Shown here one piece after another: positions 36,655-45,727 of a stretch of 64,000 bases of DNA (its first letter is position 1; every line of letters begins with the position of its first letter). Below the pieces are notes generated by a model that was given only the letters and a program-made list of their open reading frames with translations, did not search any database and was not told the DNA's origin. The DNA is from Chitinophagaceae bacterium (GTDB taxonomy: Bacteria; Bacteroidota; Bacteroidia; Chitinophagales; Chitinophagaceae): positions 1 through 64,000 of the forward strand of contig CANGMZ010000001.1 of the NCBI GenBank assembly GCA_947454715.1, read 5' to 3'. A program made the position numbers and the translations under genes.

Positions 36655-39456
36655 ATGAAGCGACTTTTTTCGATAATTCTATTTCTATTATTTACTTCGG
36701 GTTATGCTAATGCCCAGTATGCCGTTAAAGGTGTTGTTATAGATACCCTTAACTACACAAGGCTCTACAGGTCTTCCGTGGTACTCATGCGTGCGAAAGA
36801 TTCTGTTATCGAAAATTTTGGCAGGGCAGCAGTAGATGGTAGCTTTAACCTTAATGCCTCAAAGCCGGGCAAGTACATATTAAAGATTATGTACCGCGGT
36901 TTTGCAGATTATGTTGATGCAGTTACGGTTACTAAGCCCGAAACAGATCTTGGCTCTATTACCATGATTTCTAAAGAGCGTTTGCTTAAAGAGTTTGTTA
37001 TCACTAGGCAGGTAGCAGCTATAAAAATAAAAGGTGATACCACAGAGTATGTAGCTGATAGCTTCAAGACGCGTGAAAATGCTACTGTTGAGGATTTATT
37101 GAAAAGACTACCCGGCATTCAGGTAGATAAGAATGGACAAATTGTAGCACAAGGAGAAACAGTAGCTAAGATATTGGTAGATGGTGAAGAGTTCTTTTCT
37201 GATGACCCAAAGGTAATCACTAAGGGATTGCAGGCGAAGGCGGTAGATAAGGTACAGGTATTTGACAAAAAAAGTGATCAGGCAGAATTTACCGGTATTG
37301 ATGATGGCCAGAAAACAAAGACCATCAACTTAGAGCTTAAAGAAGAATACAAGAAAGGTTATTTTGGTAAAGTAGATGCAGGTGGTGGCACTGATGGCTA
37401 TTTCCAAAATCAGGCAATGATTAATGCGTTTAAATCTAAGCGTCAGTTCTCTGCATTTGGTATCGCATCTAACACAGATAAGATAGGTTTGGGATGGCAG
37501 GACAATGATAAATTTGGCGCAGGTAATGGTGTTACTGAAATATCTGAAGATGGGGAAATGGTGACAACGTTCAATAATGATGGTAATGACTTTGGTGGTT
37601 GGAATGGTAAGTATAACGGACAAGGTCTTCCTAAAACCTGGACAGGTGGAGTACACTACGCTGATAAGTGGAATGAAGGTAGAAGCCATGTTACAGGTAA
37701 CTATCGTTATGCACAGCAGAATGTAGAACTCGATGGTGAAAATGTTACCCAGACTGGTTTAAGAGGTGATACATCTTTAATCAATGATCAAACAAGAAGC
37801 CAGTTCAGCAAAGGAACACGCAATGCAGTAGATGGTATGTATGAGTGGAAGATTGACACGAATACGACGATTAAGCTTACCGCTAATGCTGGTACTAAAA
37901 CATCTGAAACATACTCTCATTATTTCAATAAATCAATACTCAGAGCGGGCGATTTGTTAGATACATTCAGCACCAATAACAGAACAATAACCAGCACATC
38001 TGATGCCTGGTTTATTAATGCTGATTTGTTGCTTAGAAAGAAGTTTTCCAAGAAAGGCAGAACACTTTCTGTTGATGTAAAAGAAAATGCTAAAGACAAC
38101 AATAGTAATGGACATCTTAACTCTCTAACCAATGGTCCGGTAATTTCAACAGTAGACCAACGCAAGGTCAATGCATCTAACACATTGGCATTCTCAGGAA
38201 AAGCAACCTATACAGAGCCTTTGTCTAAAGTGGCATATCTCGAAGTAGATTATGGTATAACCTTAAATAACTCTACTTCCAAAATATACTCTTACGACAG
38301 ACCCACCGGCACAGGTGCTTACGATATGCTAAACGACACATTCAGTAGTAATTACAAGTACAACATACTTTCTAACACAGGGGGTGTCAATTTTAAATTC
38401 GTTTATAAAAAAGTTAACTTCTCGTTTGGTAGTGATGTATCTAACACTGGCTATCTGCAGACTGATTTGCTCCATGGAGATACTTCACATCGTTATAGCT
38501 ATGTCAATCTATTCCCTAAGGCAAACTTTACTTATAAGATTGGTAAGCAGACTAGCTTTAACTTCCTCTATCAGGGTAGTACGCAACAACCTACTATTAG
38601 TCAGATACAACCATTGAGACAAAACAACGACCCCCAAAATATCACATTAGGTAATCCGGGTCTGAGACAAGAGTTTATTAACAAGGGAACACTCCGGTTC
38701 AACGATTATAAAATACTTAGCAACCGCTATCTATGGTCTAGTCTTTCGTTTAGTACCATCAACGATGCCATCAGTACTGCCGATTCTATAGTAGGTTCGG
38801 TTAGAACAACTAAGTACATAAATGTAGATGGGAACTACTCCGGCAATGGTTATGTTGGTTATGGTTTTAAAATCAAAAAGATAGATCTCGATATGGGACT
38901 TCAGGTTAGTGGGGCAATCAACCATGTAAACAATGTGATCAACGGAGTTTATAATACCAGCAATTATAACAGTTATTCATTCGGACCATATTTTCAATAT
39001 GAGAAAGATAATAAAATAGAACTTAGCTGGAATCCGGAGTTAACCTTCAATGTCAATAAGTCAACCAATAACACATTATCTACTGACTACAAGGTTTTTT
39101 CAAGTGAGGTGAGAGCTGATATTCAGTTGCCACTAAAGTTTGAATTTAATACTTCATTTGATATCATGATCAGAGAGAAAACTGCTGTTTTTACATCTAA
39201 TAATAATGTGGTGAAGTGGAATGCTTACGTAGCCAAGAAATTCCTTAAAAAGAGCGAATTAGAGCTCCGGTTGTCTGTGTTCGATATACTTAACCAAAAC
39301 ATAGGATTCAGCAGAGATGCGCAGGCAAATATCATTACGCAGAGCAGCTATAACACTATCCGTCGTTATGGTATGATTAACCTTATCTGGAACTTCACAC
39401 ACACGCCCTCCGGCTCAGCTCCTCCTTCAGAAGGTCCTATGATGATGATGAGATAA
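36655..39456 (+). CDS. Outer membrane beta-barrel protein with regulatory-like and plug domains
   Basis: A 933-residue TonB-receptor-like outer membrane protein. After a signal peptide (cleavage near NAQY) comes a carboxypeptidase-regulatory-like domain (VKGVVIDTLNYTRLYRSSVVL), then a plug-like domain (VEDLLKRLPGIQVDKNGQIV, KILVDGEEFFSDDPKVITKG), then a long 22-strand-type barrel (about residues 230-910). The C-terminus has a short Pro/Ser tail ending in a Met run rather than a classical aromatic terminus. Such OMP_b-brl proteins may transport or bind ligands without a known substrate. The GLPGLI gene follows 42 nt downstream, a recurrent pairing. Confidence 0.88.
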   Translation: MKRLFSIILFLLFTSGYANAQYAVKGVVIDTLNYTRLYRSSVVLMRAKDSVIENFGRAAVDGSFNLNASKPGKYILKIMYRGFADYVDAVTVTKPETDLGSITMISKERLLKEFVITRQVAAIKIKGDTTEYVADSFKTRENATVEDLLKRLPGIQVDKNGQIVAQGETVAKILVDGEEFFSDDPKVITKGLQAKAVDKVQVFDKKSDQAEFTGIDDGQKTKTINLELKEEYKKGYFGKVDAGGGTDGYFQNQAMINAFKSKRQFSAFGIASNTDKIGLGWQDNDKFGAGNGVTEISEDGEMVTTFNNDGNDFGGWNGKYNGQGLPKTWTGGVHYADKWNEGRSHVTGNYRYAQQNVELDGENVTQTGLRGDTSLINDQTRSQFSKGTRNAVDGMYEWKIDTNTTIKLTANAGTKTSETYSHYFNKSILRAGDLLDTFSTNNRTITSTSDAWFINADLLLRKKFSKKGRTLSVDVKENAKDNNSNGHLNSLTNGPVISTVDQRKVNASNTLAFSGKATYTEPLSKVAYLEVDYGITLNNSTSKIYSYDRPTGTGAYDMLNDTFSSNYKYNILSNTGGVNFKFVYKKVNFSFGSDVSNTGYLQTDLLHGDTSHRYSYVNLFPKANFTYKIGKQTSFNFLYQGSTQQPTISQIQPLRQNNDPQNITLGNPGLRQEFINKGTLRFNDYKILSNRYLWSSLSFSTINDAISTADSIVGSVRTTKYINVDGNYSGNGYVGYGFKIKKIDLDMGLQVSGAINHVNNVINGVYNTSNYNSYSFGPYFQYEKDNKIELSWNPELTFNVNKSTNNTLSTDYKVFSSEVRADIQLPLKFEFNTSFDIMIREKTAVFTSNNNVVKWNAYVAKKFLKKSELELRLSVFDILNQNIGFSRDAQANIITQSSYNTIRRYGMINLIWNFTHTPSGSAPPSEGPMMMMR

Positions 39457-39498
39457 TGGTGGTTGCGATTGCTAATGTTTATTAATAAAATACGAACA

Positions 39499-40236
39499 AT
39501 GAAAAGATTACTGATAATATTGAATATACTGGTGCTTACTTCAATAGCAGCGCATGCACAGTTTGTGACTGCAGGTAAAATAGAGTACGAGCGAAAAATA
39601 AATCTTCATGCACAGCTAGAAGAGATGGAAGACAACGAGTGGTTTTCACGCATGAAAGCGCAAATGCCTAAGTTCACAATGTCATATTTCAATATGGCTT
39701 TTGATACGGCAAGAGTGAGTTATAAGCCCGGTAAAGAAGTGGAAAATCCGTTTAAAATGATGGGTGGTGGTCCGGCTACTGAGAATGTAGTTTATACAGA
39801 TCTCGTTGGCAAGCATGTAAAATCGGCTAAGTTGGTTTTTGAACAGAAGTATCTTGTTAATGATACACTACGCAAGTTAGAGTGGAAAGAAAAAGATGAG
39901 ATTAGAATCATTGCCGGTTACAAATGCCATAAAGCAGTGAGTATTATTTGTGATACCGTCTATGTGGTCGCATTCTATGCTGAAGACATACCCGTAAGTG
40001 GTGGTCCTGAAATGTTTGGTGGTCTGCCGGGTATGATTTTGGAATTAGCAGTGCCGAGGTTACACACCACATGGGTAGCTACTAAGGTGGAATTGATAGT
40101 GCCTGCAGAAACAGATTATGTGATACCGGATAAAGGCAAGAAGATGACACAGGATCAGCTTAATCTGAGCATTAAAGAAAGTTTCAAAAGCTGGGGTAAG
40201 ATTGCCTCCCGTAATGTTTGGTGGGTTGCACTTTAG
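39499..40236 (+). CDS. GLPGLI family secreted protein
   Basis: A 245-residue exported protein. The start at 39499 (MKRLLIILNILVLTSIAAHA) gives a clean signal peptide, while an ATG 36 nt earlier would extend it unnaturally. The diagnostic motif reads GGLPGMILELAVP near residue 183, and YERKINLHA, DTVYVVAFYAEDIP match family positions. GLPGLI proteins of Bacteroidota are porin-like or periplasmic/outer-membrane proteins of unknown role, often encoded beside barrel proteins as here. Confidence 0.87.
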   Translation: MKRLLIILNILVLTSIAAHAQFVTAGKIEYERKINLHAQLEEMEDNEWFSRMKAQMPKFTMSYFNMAFDTARVSYKPGKEVENPFKMMGGGPATENVVYTDLVGKHVKSAKLVFEQKYLVNDTLRKLEWKEKDEIRIIAGYKCHKAVSIICDTVYVVAFYAEDIPVSGGPEMFGGLPGMILELAVPRLHTTWVATKVELIVPAETDYVIPDKGKKMTQDQLNLSIKESFKSWGKIASRNVWWVAL

Positions 40237-40254
40237 TCTAGTGAAGGTTACCAT

Positions 40255-40297
40255 AAAAAGCTACCCCACGCTCGGCATGAGCGTGGGGTAGCTTTTT
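40255..40297. terminator. Bidirectional terminator between GLPGLI and gltX
   Basis: A perfect 19-bp stem (40255-40273 with 40279-40297), 5-nt loop, A5 left and T5 right. It serves both convergent genes. Confidence 0.95.
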
Positions 40298-40347
40298 ATG
40301 TTTTTCGTGCGATTTTGATAAATCTTTTTCTGCGTTTAGTCTGCTAC

Positions 40348-41874
40348 TTAAGCCAGCATTGCTAATACCTTTTGAATACGAGCAATGGTCTCTGCTTTAC
40401 CTATCAACTCTGCGATATGGTAAACGCCGGGTCCATATTTACCACCTACAAGCATAACGCGTAATGGCAACATTATATCCCCTTTTTTAAGGCTGAATGC
40501 AGGCAGATGTGCTACTGCACTTTCCTCAATAGCAACATCGGTCCAGTCGCTGAGGCTATTGAGCTCATTAATCCAACTGCTGAAAAACTGTTGCTTTGGT
40601 TCATTCCATTTATCCTTGAATGCACCTTCGTCTATAGTTTCAGGTGTTGCAAAGAAAAAGTGTCCCTGTGCCCAGAAATCAGGCAGTAATGTGCAACGGT
40701 CTTTTATCAGTGCGACTACTTTTACCAGAAAATCACCATCTGGGTTGCAACCCTTTTCTTTTATGTATGGTAATGCCAGCGCAGCCAGTGTTATATTGTC
40801 TGTCTGTTGTATGTATTGGTTATTGAACCACTTCGCTTTTTCAAAGTCAAACTTAGCACCACCTTTGTGAACGCGCTCTATAGAAAACTTCTGGATCAGT
40901 TCTTCCATTGAGAATATCTCTTGTTCTGTGCCGCTGTTCCAACCCAGCATTGCCAGCATATTTACAAATGCTTGAGGCAAGAAGCCCATTTCGCGGAACC
41001 CACCTGTAGTCTCGTCTTTTGCCGGGTCATACCAGTTCATTGCGAATACCGGGAAGCCTAATCTGTCACCATCTCGCTTACTTAGCTTTCCGTTACCATC
41101 GGGTTTTAATATCAGTGGCAAGTGTGCCCATTGAGGCATATCACCTATCCAACCAAGGTATTCCCAAAGCAGTAAATGAACTGGAGCACTTGGCAACCAT
41201 TCTTCACCTCTGAAAGCATGGGTAATCTTCATCAGATAATCATCTACTACCACCGCAAGGTGATAAGTAGGCATACCATCAGCTTTCAGTAATACCTTAT
41301 CATCAACAAGATTAGAGTCAAATGTAATAGCACCGCGAATCATATCGTTGAATATGATTGTTTGGTTTTCCGGTACTTTTATACGGATAACATAAGGAAT
41401 GCCCTTAGCTATCAACTCACTTACCTCGTCAGCCGGAAGCGTCAGCGAATTACGCATTTTAGTGCGGGTGTTGTGGTCATATTGTACTGATGAGTGTTCA
41501 TCTGTTTTCAGGTCCTTACGCATCTGCTCCAGCTCATCAGTAGTATCAAATGCATAATAAGCATGTCCTGAATTGATCAATTGCAAGGCATATTCTTTAT
41601 ACATGCTCTTGCGTTCACTTTGGCGGTATGGAGCATAAGGTCCACCAACTACCGGACTTTCATCTGGTATCAGACCACACCATTTCAGACATTCTAATAT
41701 ATATTCCTCCGCACCTTTTACAAAGCGCGTCTGGTCAGTATCTTCTATACGTAAAACGAAATCGCCGCCATGTGCGCGCGCAAACAGGTAGTTGTATAAT
41801 ACGGTGCGTACACCACCCAGGTGCAAGCCACCCGTAGGGCTTGGTGCAAATCTTACCCTTACTCTTTTATCCAT
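40348..41874 (-). CDS. gltX: Glutamate--tRNA ligase
   Basis: A 508-residue class I synthetase charging tRNA-Glu. The HIGH-type motif is PSPTGGLHLGGVRT at the N-terminus, the KMSKS motif is KLSKRDGDRLGF (about residue 265), and LRIEDTDQTR is the expected catalytic segment. The C-terminal helical anticodon-binding domain follows. A single-gene unit: its promoter element ends 4 nt before the ATG and a strong terminator follows. Confidence 0.97.
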   Translation of the reverse strand: MDKRVRVRFAPSPTGGLHLGGVRTVLYNYLFARAHGGDFVLRIEDTDQTRFVKGAEEYILECLKWCGLIPDESPVVGGPYAPYRQSERKSMYKEYALQLINSGHAYYAFDTTDELEQMRKDLKTDEHSSVQYDHNTRTKMRNSLTLPADEVSELIAKGIPYVIRIKVPENQTIIFNDMIRGAITFDSNLVDDKVLLKADGMPTYHLAVVVDDYLMKITHAFRGEEWLPSAPVHLLLWEYLGWIGDMPQWAHLPLILKPDGNGKLSKRDGDRLGFPVFAMNWYDPAKDETTGGFREMGFLPQAFVNMLAMLGWNSGTEQEIFSMEELIQKFSIERVHKGGAKFDFEKAKWFNNQYIQQTDNITLAALALPYIKEKGCNPDGDFLVKVVALIKDRCTLLPDFWAQGHFFFATPETIDEGAFKDKWNEPKQQFFSSWINELNSLSDWTDVAIEESAVAHLPAFSLKKGDIMLPLRVMLVGGKYGPGVYHIAELIGKAETIARIQKVLAMLA

Positions 41875-41878
41875 AATG

Positions 41879-41886
41879 CAAAGATA
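41879..41886 (-). promoter_or_regulatory. Bacteroidota -7 element touching gltX start
   Basis: The minus-strand sequence TATCTTTG ends 4 nt before the gltX ATG, predicting a leaderless message. Confidence 0.55.
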
Positions 41887-41964
41887 GTTTTTAGTATGCT
41901 TATATACATGTAATCATCAAGGGCGGTCATACGTCATCATGATCACGGTTATTGTAATATTTTA

Positions 41965-42996
41965 TTAGTGGTTTGTAGTGCCGTCAAGTAGTAACTGAAT
42001 AAGTTTATCTACCTCGTTTTTAGCTTTTATTTCAGGGAATGGTAATGTGCTGCTTAGTGCTTTGATTACCGCATCGGCAATAGAAGCCTTGTTCCATGGG
42101 TCAAATACGATACTGGGCTTAATCACATCATAAACATAAGGCAAGTCCGGTGCCAACACCTTCATACCGCTCTCCACGCTCTCAATAAGCGGTAATCCAA
42201 AGCTTTCCATTACAGATGGGCACACCAGATAGCGATATTTGAAATATAGCTCTCTTGGGTCTATATAGCTGTAGTTATATACTTTTACCCCCTTAGCTTT
42301 CATTTCCTCTAGTCTGGCCAATAGGTGTGGAGCAGTATCATCTATCGTAATATGCAATCCGGGAGTGTGTCCCAGCGAGTGCAAGTGTTCCCATGCATCA
42401 AGTAAGGTAGGGTAGTTCTTCTGTGGTGACGGTGTACTCACAAAGGCAAAATCGTCTGTCGGACGAGCGTCGAATGGGGTATGCGCTCCTGCGTACTTGC
42501 CGGTATCGTAAAACGGTATGGTGAGGCAATGAGCTGCATCTTTCAATTTCACCTTCATTAGCTCCTCTATCATGTGCGGTGTCTGCACTATATAGTAGTC
42601 AGTGTGTTTGTTGAACAGCTTTATAACCAGATACTTGGCATATAATTTCCAGTATGCACGTTCAAATCTGCGGTGAGGAGCCTCTAGCAGCTTCTGATTG
42701 TGAGAATATGTATAAACGGGTACTTTAAGCTTTATTGGCGGTGGTGTATTGGCAAAGCAAAACACGGCAGTATAGTTGGCCTTGGTTGCCTTGTAGAATT
42801 TACTGCGCTCACTCATCTTATTGGGTATAACCTTATAGTTTTTGGTCAATACCTTAGGTATATCAAAGCGAGGGTCAAGCAGGAAGTAAAAATCATCCTT
42901 TTTCGGGTGCAGGGCAATACGTTCTATAAGGTATTGCAGCAATACGGCACCTCCCCCTTTATTTATAAATAAACCATCAATAAGTATCATAAGCAC
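41965..42996 (-). CDS. Glycosyltransferase, GT-B fold (family 4 type)
   Basis: A 343-residue retaining glycosyltransferase. The N-terminus MLMILIDGLFINKGGGAVLL is the first Rossmann strand with a Gly-rich loop, and the C-terminal domain carries the donor-binding EX7E motif in CPSVMESFGLPLIESVESGM. Preceding elements (VSTPSPQKNYPTLLDAWEHL) fit Glycos_transf_1. It is expected to act on LPS or exopolysaccharide at the cytoplasmic face of the membrane; acceptor unknown. It stands alone between gltX and a divergently transcribed lipoprotein gene. Confidence 0.85.
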   Translation of the reverse strand: MLMILIDGLFINKGGGAVLLQYLIERIALHPKKDDFYFLLDPRFDIPKVLTKNYKVIPNKMSERSKFYKATKANYTAVFCFANTPPPIKLKVPVYTYSHNQKLLEAPHRRFERAYWKLYAKYLVIKLFNKHTDYYIVQTPHMIEELMKVKLKDAAHCLTIPFYDTGKYAGAHTPFDARPTDDFAFVSTPSPQKNYPTLLDAWEHLHSLGHTPGLHITIDDTAPHLLARLEEMKAKGVKVYNYSYIDPRELYFKYRYLVCPSVMESFGLPLIESVESGMKVLAPDLPYVYDVIKPSIVFDPWNKASIADAVIKALSSTLPFPEIKAKNEVDKLIQLLLDGTTNH

Positions 42997-43223
42997 AAAT
43001 AATCAATGGCAAAAGTAAAGCTTATAATTTGCCCTTTATAACCTACCTGCTTATTCTTAATTTACAATTTGTATTTATAATAATTTACATATAATTAGCT
43101 GATTTTTAATGAAACAAGGACAAAAAGGTGTATTTTCATTTAATTGTATATTATTTTAATAAATTCCTAACGAAATGGCACTTACGCTCGTCATATAAGT
43201 TACAAACACCTGATATCTGGTTT

Positions 43224-44243
43224 ATGCATAAAAAATGGGTCATATTGTTGGTTTACTGCAGTGTATTATCGCTTTTTGCGGTGTCCTGTCGTAAATCAGA
43301 CTATAAAGCCAGTGCATTGGTAAACGCCACCGATAAAACGCAGCTCAATACTATTTTTCAGTCTTTGCGTTCCATTCCACAGGTGGTTACTGTTACCGCA
43401 GGGGTATATACTGAGTTCAGATTGGCACAGGGAACAAAATTCAGATTCTACCCGCATTCATTTAAAGACAAGAATGGTCAAACCATTTCCTCAGGAGTGG
43501 TAACACTCAGTATTATTGAAATGTACACAGCAGGACAAGCGTTAGCCAATAGATCTGTATCTATTACCGGAAACCTTATCCTCAAAAATCAGGGAGATAT
43601 ATACATTACCGCTTCAATGAATGGAGAAGAGATTTTTGTAAATAAATATGGTATTGATTTCTTTTCAGCAACACATGCAGAGGTGCCTATGGGCTTGTAT
43701 TATGGTAATGTTGCTAACGATGATTCACTGGTCAATTGGACAAGAGTAGGCACAATGACAGGTACTGTCGTAACGGGTACAGTGCTCGATACCATGTCCG
43801 TTTTTGTTGTTGACAGTGCAGGTACAGGTGTAGACACTATGAAGTTGTTACGCAATTATTATCAGTTCGATTCCTGCAGTTCATTGTACTGGGTGGGTTG
43901 TCATTATCCTTTCAGCACTACTAATGCCAGAACGAATATTGAAGTTAAACTTACCGATAACGCTTATAATGGCACTAATACGCAAGTGTTTCTGGTATAT
44001 CCTGATATCAATGCTGCATTGCCGGTAAACATATATAATGCCACTACCCATACTTTTTCTTTTCAGCAGGGATATGAGGTTCCGGTAGGTCAGCGTACAG
44101 ATATTGTAGTTATCAGCTACGCAGGGGGGAACTATTATTTCTTTGTACAGAAAAATGTAGATCTATCTGTAACCACAACATTTAAACCATTTATGAGTGC
44201 GTATACTCCTAATGAGATTATTAACCTCTTATCCTTATTATAA
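43224..44243 (+). CDS. Hypothetical lipoprotein
   Basis: A 339-residue protein using the ATG at 43224 (MHKKWVILLVYCSVL), which gives a lipoprotein signal ending LFAVSC; the open frame extends 96 nt upstream but that part lacks signal features and overlaps untranslated sequence. The mature part is beta-rich with repeats of YTEFRLAQGTKFRF, TVVTGTVLDTMSVFVVDSAG and a C-terminal EVPVGQRTDIVVISYAGGNY, suggesting a multi-strand surface protein. No family recognised. It ends with a terminator and converges on the deacetylase gene. Confidence 0.75.
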   Translation: MHKKWVILLVYCSVLSLFAVSCRKSDYKASALVNATDKTQLNTIFQSLRSIPQVVTVTAGVYTEFRLAQGTKFRFYPHSFKDKNGQTISSGVVTLSIIEMYTAGQALANRSVSITGNLILKNQGDIYITASMNGEEIFVNKYGIDFFSATHAEVPMGLYYGNVANDDSLVNWTRVGTMTGTVVTGTVLDTMSVFVVDSAGTGVDTMKLLRNYYQFDSCSSLYWVGCHYPFSTTNARTNIEVKLTDNAYNGTNTQVFLVYPDINAALPVNIYNATTHTFSFQQGYEVPVGQRTDIVVISYAGGNYYFFVQKNVDLSVTTTFKPFMSAYTPNEIINLLSLL

Positions 44244-44285
44244 GATATTCCCGTAAGCCCTTATTAGTTCTGGCAAGTTAAAGAG

Positions 44286-44311
44286 AGCAGTTGCGTCGCA
44301 GCTGCTTTTTT
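44286..44311 (+). terminator. Terminator after the hypothetical lipoprotein
   Basis: A 9-bp stem (44286-44294 with 44298-44306, one G-U pair) is followed by a T run. Confidence 0.78.
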
Positions 44312-45674
44312 ATGCACTATGACGGTTACTCATTTCTGCTAAAAAGCTTTGGTAGGCAGTATTCCAGCCGTCCCATTCTTTATCTGTGCCTAAAGAAAAA
44401 TTGTGAAATACTGTAATCATTGTACTGCCCGTATGCTTGAGTATACGCTCCATTTTCCTCAGCTCAAAAAATGATTGTTCAGGTGTTAAGCCAAGCTCGT
44501 AATGTGCAGTTGTATCCATAAAGCAGAAAGGATGTGTGCGTATAGGTGCTACTCTTTCTTGCAACAGATCGTACCATAAAAATGAACTTCCGGTGCCGGC
44601 TCTGAATCCCGTATGTGTACCATAACCCATACTATAATCCTCATGTATTTCATTATCCATCAGCAACTGATACGTAACGGGTATCATTAGTCTGATATAG
44701 TGCTGGCGAGACAGGTTTATTGTTTGCCCGGTCAGGTTCTTTAAGACATTCTTTTCCTTTGCCAATACATCATAGTGTGTAGCATAGTAAGATGGGTGAA
44801 TAGCTATATTGCCCTCCTTTGCCAACTGTTTGATCACCCGTATCATTGCCGGGTGCTTGGGATGTATGTTTTTATCAAAAGCCGTGGTTCTTAATGCACA
44901 GAGTATAAAGTAAAGTGGCTTATAACCATACTGCTCATGTTGATGCCTGAGCCATGCAAATGAATCATAAGGGTCAGTAACCTTCTTTTTTAGTACCTGT
45001 GTTCGCTCATTGATTTGTGCTACATCGCCCTTTAAAAGCGCTCTGATATATGCACCCGCTATGCGGCCTATTCCCTTGTAGGCATGGCTATATGCCATGT
45101 CAATGTCGTAAGATGGTTGAAAGGTAAACGGGTGTTGCTGTATAGGCGTGTCCCATACTTTTATTAAAAGTTGTCTGAACGCTTCAATCCATTCATCTAC
45201 AATGGGCCTGGTCAGCAATCCTTCTTTATAAAGTATACTTGCTGTTGCCGGGAATCTGCCATGTTTATCATAGTCGGTACATAAATACTCTTCATACCTG
45301 CTGAGCAGATAAAAAATTGCAGATAAAAGATCAAAAGGCAGTGTATATCCTTGCTCATTTTGAGCAAATAATACAGGGAGGTTTTCCCATACGCCCATTA
45401 CAGGTGTTACCTTCTGTAATCCCTTACCCTCATGTATCGCAGCATCAGTTGTGTGTAGTGCATTTACTGTGTTGTATTGTAAAAGCGAAGCGTCAGGAAT
45501 TGATATTTTATTATCCAGCTGTTTGCCATAGCAGATACAGTTTGTAGCCTGCTGTGCCTCAGCTTCATTATCTGTGATGGAGTAGGTTAGTTGCAATCGT
45601 TCTTTCAGCAGCCAATCCAGCACATAAGAGAGCCGGTTGTTACTGTAAGCACTATATACAACTACTGTCTCCAT
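44310..45674 (-). CDS. Polysaccharide deacetylase-like protein
   Basis: A 454-residue cytoplasmic protein of the Bacteroidota polysaccharide-deacetylase-like group, with a long N-terminal domain (to about residue 200) ahead of the catalytic-like domain. FQPSYDIDMAYSHAYKG supplies a D-x-D metal pattern, IAIHPSYYATHYD a His-containing motif, and EDYSMGYGTHTGFRAGT the characteristic loop. The NodB-type His pair spacing is atypical, so activity is not certain. It probably belongs to surface polysaccharide metabolism; it lies 54 nt from lutB on the same strand. Confidence 0.78.
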   Translation of the reverse strand: METVVVYSAYSNNRLSYVLDWLLKERLQLTYSITDNEAEAQQATNCICYGKQLDNKISIPDASLLQYNTVNALHTTDAAIHEGKGLQKVTPVMGVWENLPVLFAQNEQGYTLPFDLLSAIFYLLSRYEEYLCTDYDKHGRFPATASILYKEGLLTRPIVDEWIEAFRQLLIKVWDTPIQQHPFTFQPSYDIDMAYSHAYKGIGRIAGAYIRALLKGDVAQINERTQVLKKKVTDPYDSFAWLRHQHEQYGYKPLYFILCALRTTAFDKNIHPKHPAMIRVIKQLAKEGNIAIHPSYYATHYDVLAKEKNVLKNLTGQTINLSRQHYIRLMIPVTYQLLMDNEIHEDYSMGYGTHTGFRAGTGSSFLWYDLLQERVAPIRTHPFCFMDTTAHYELGLTPEQSFFELRKMERILKHTGSTMITVFHNFSLGTDKEWDGWNTAYQSFLAEMSNRHSA

Positions 45675-45727
45675 TTTGTTTCTTTATGCTATCTGTTGCA
45701 GACAGACATCTGTCTACTATTGTGGCG

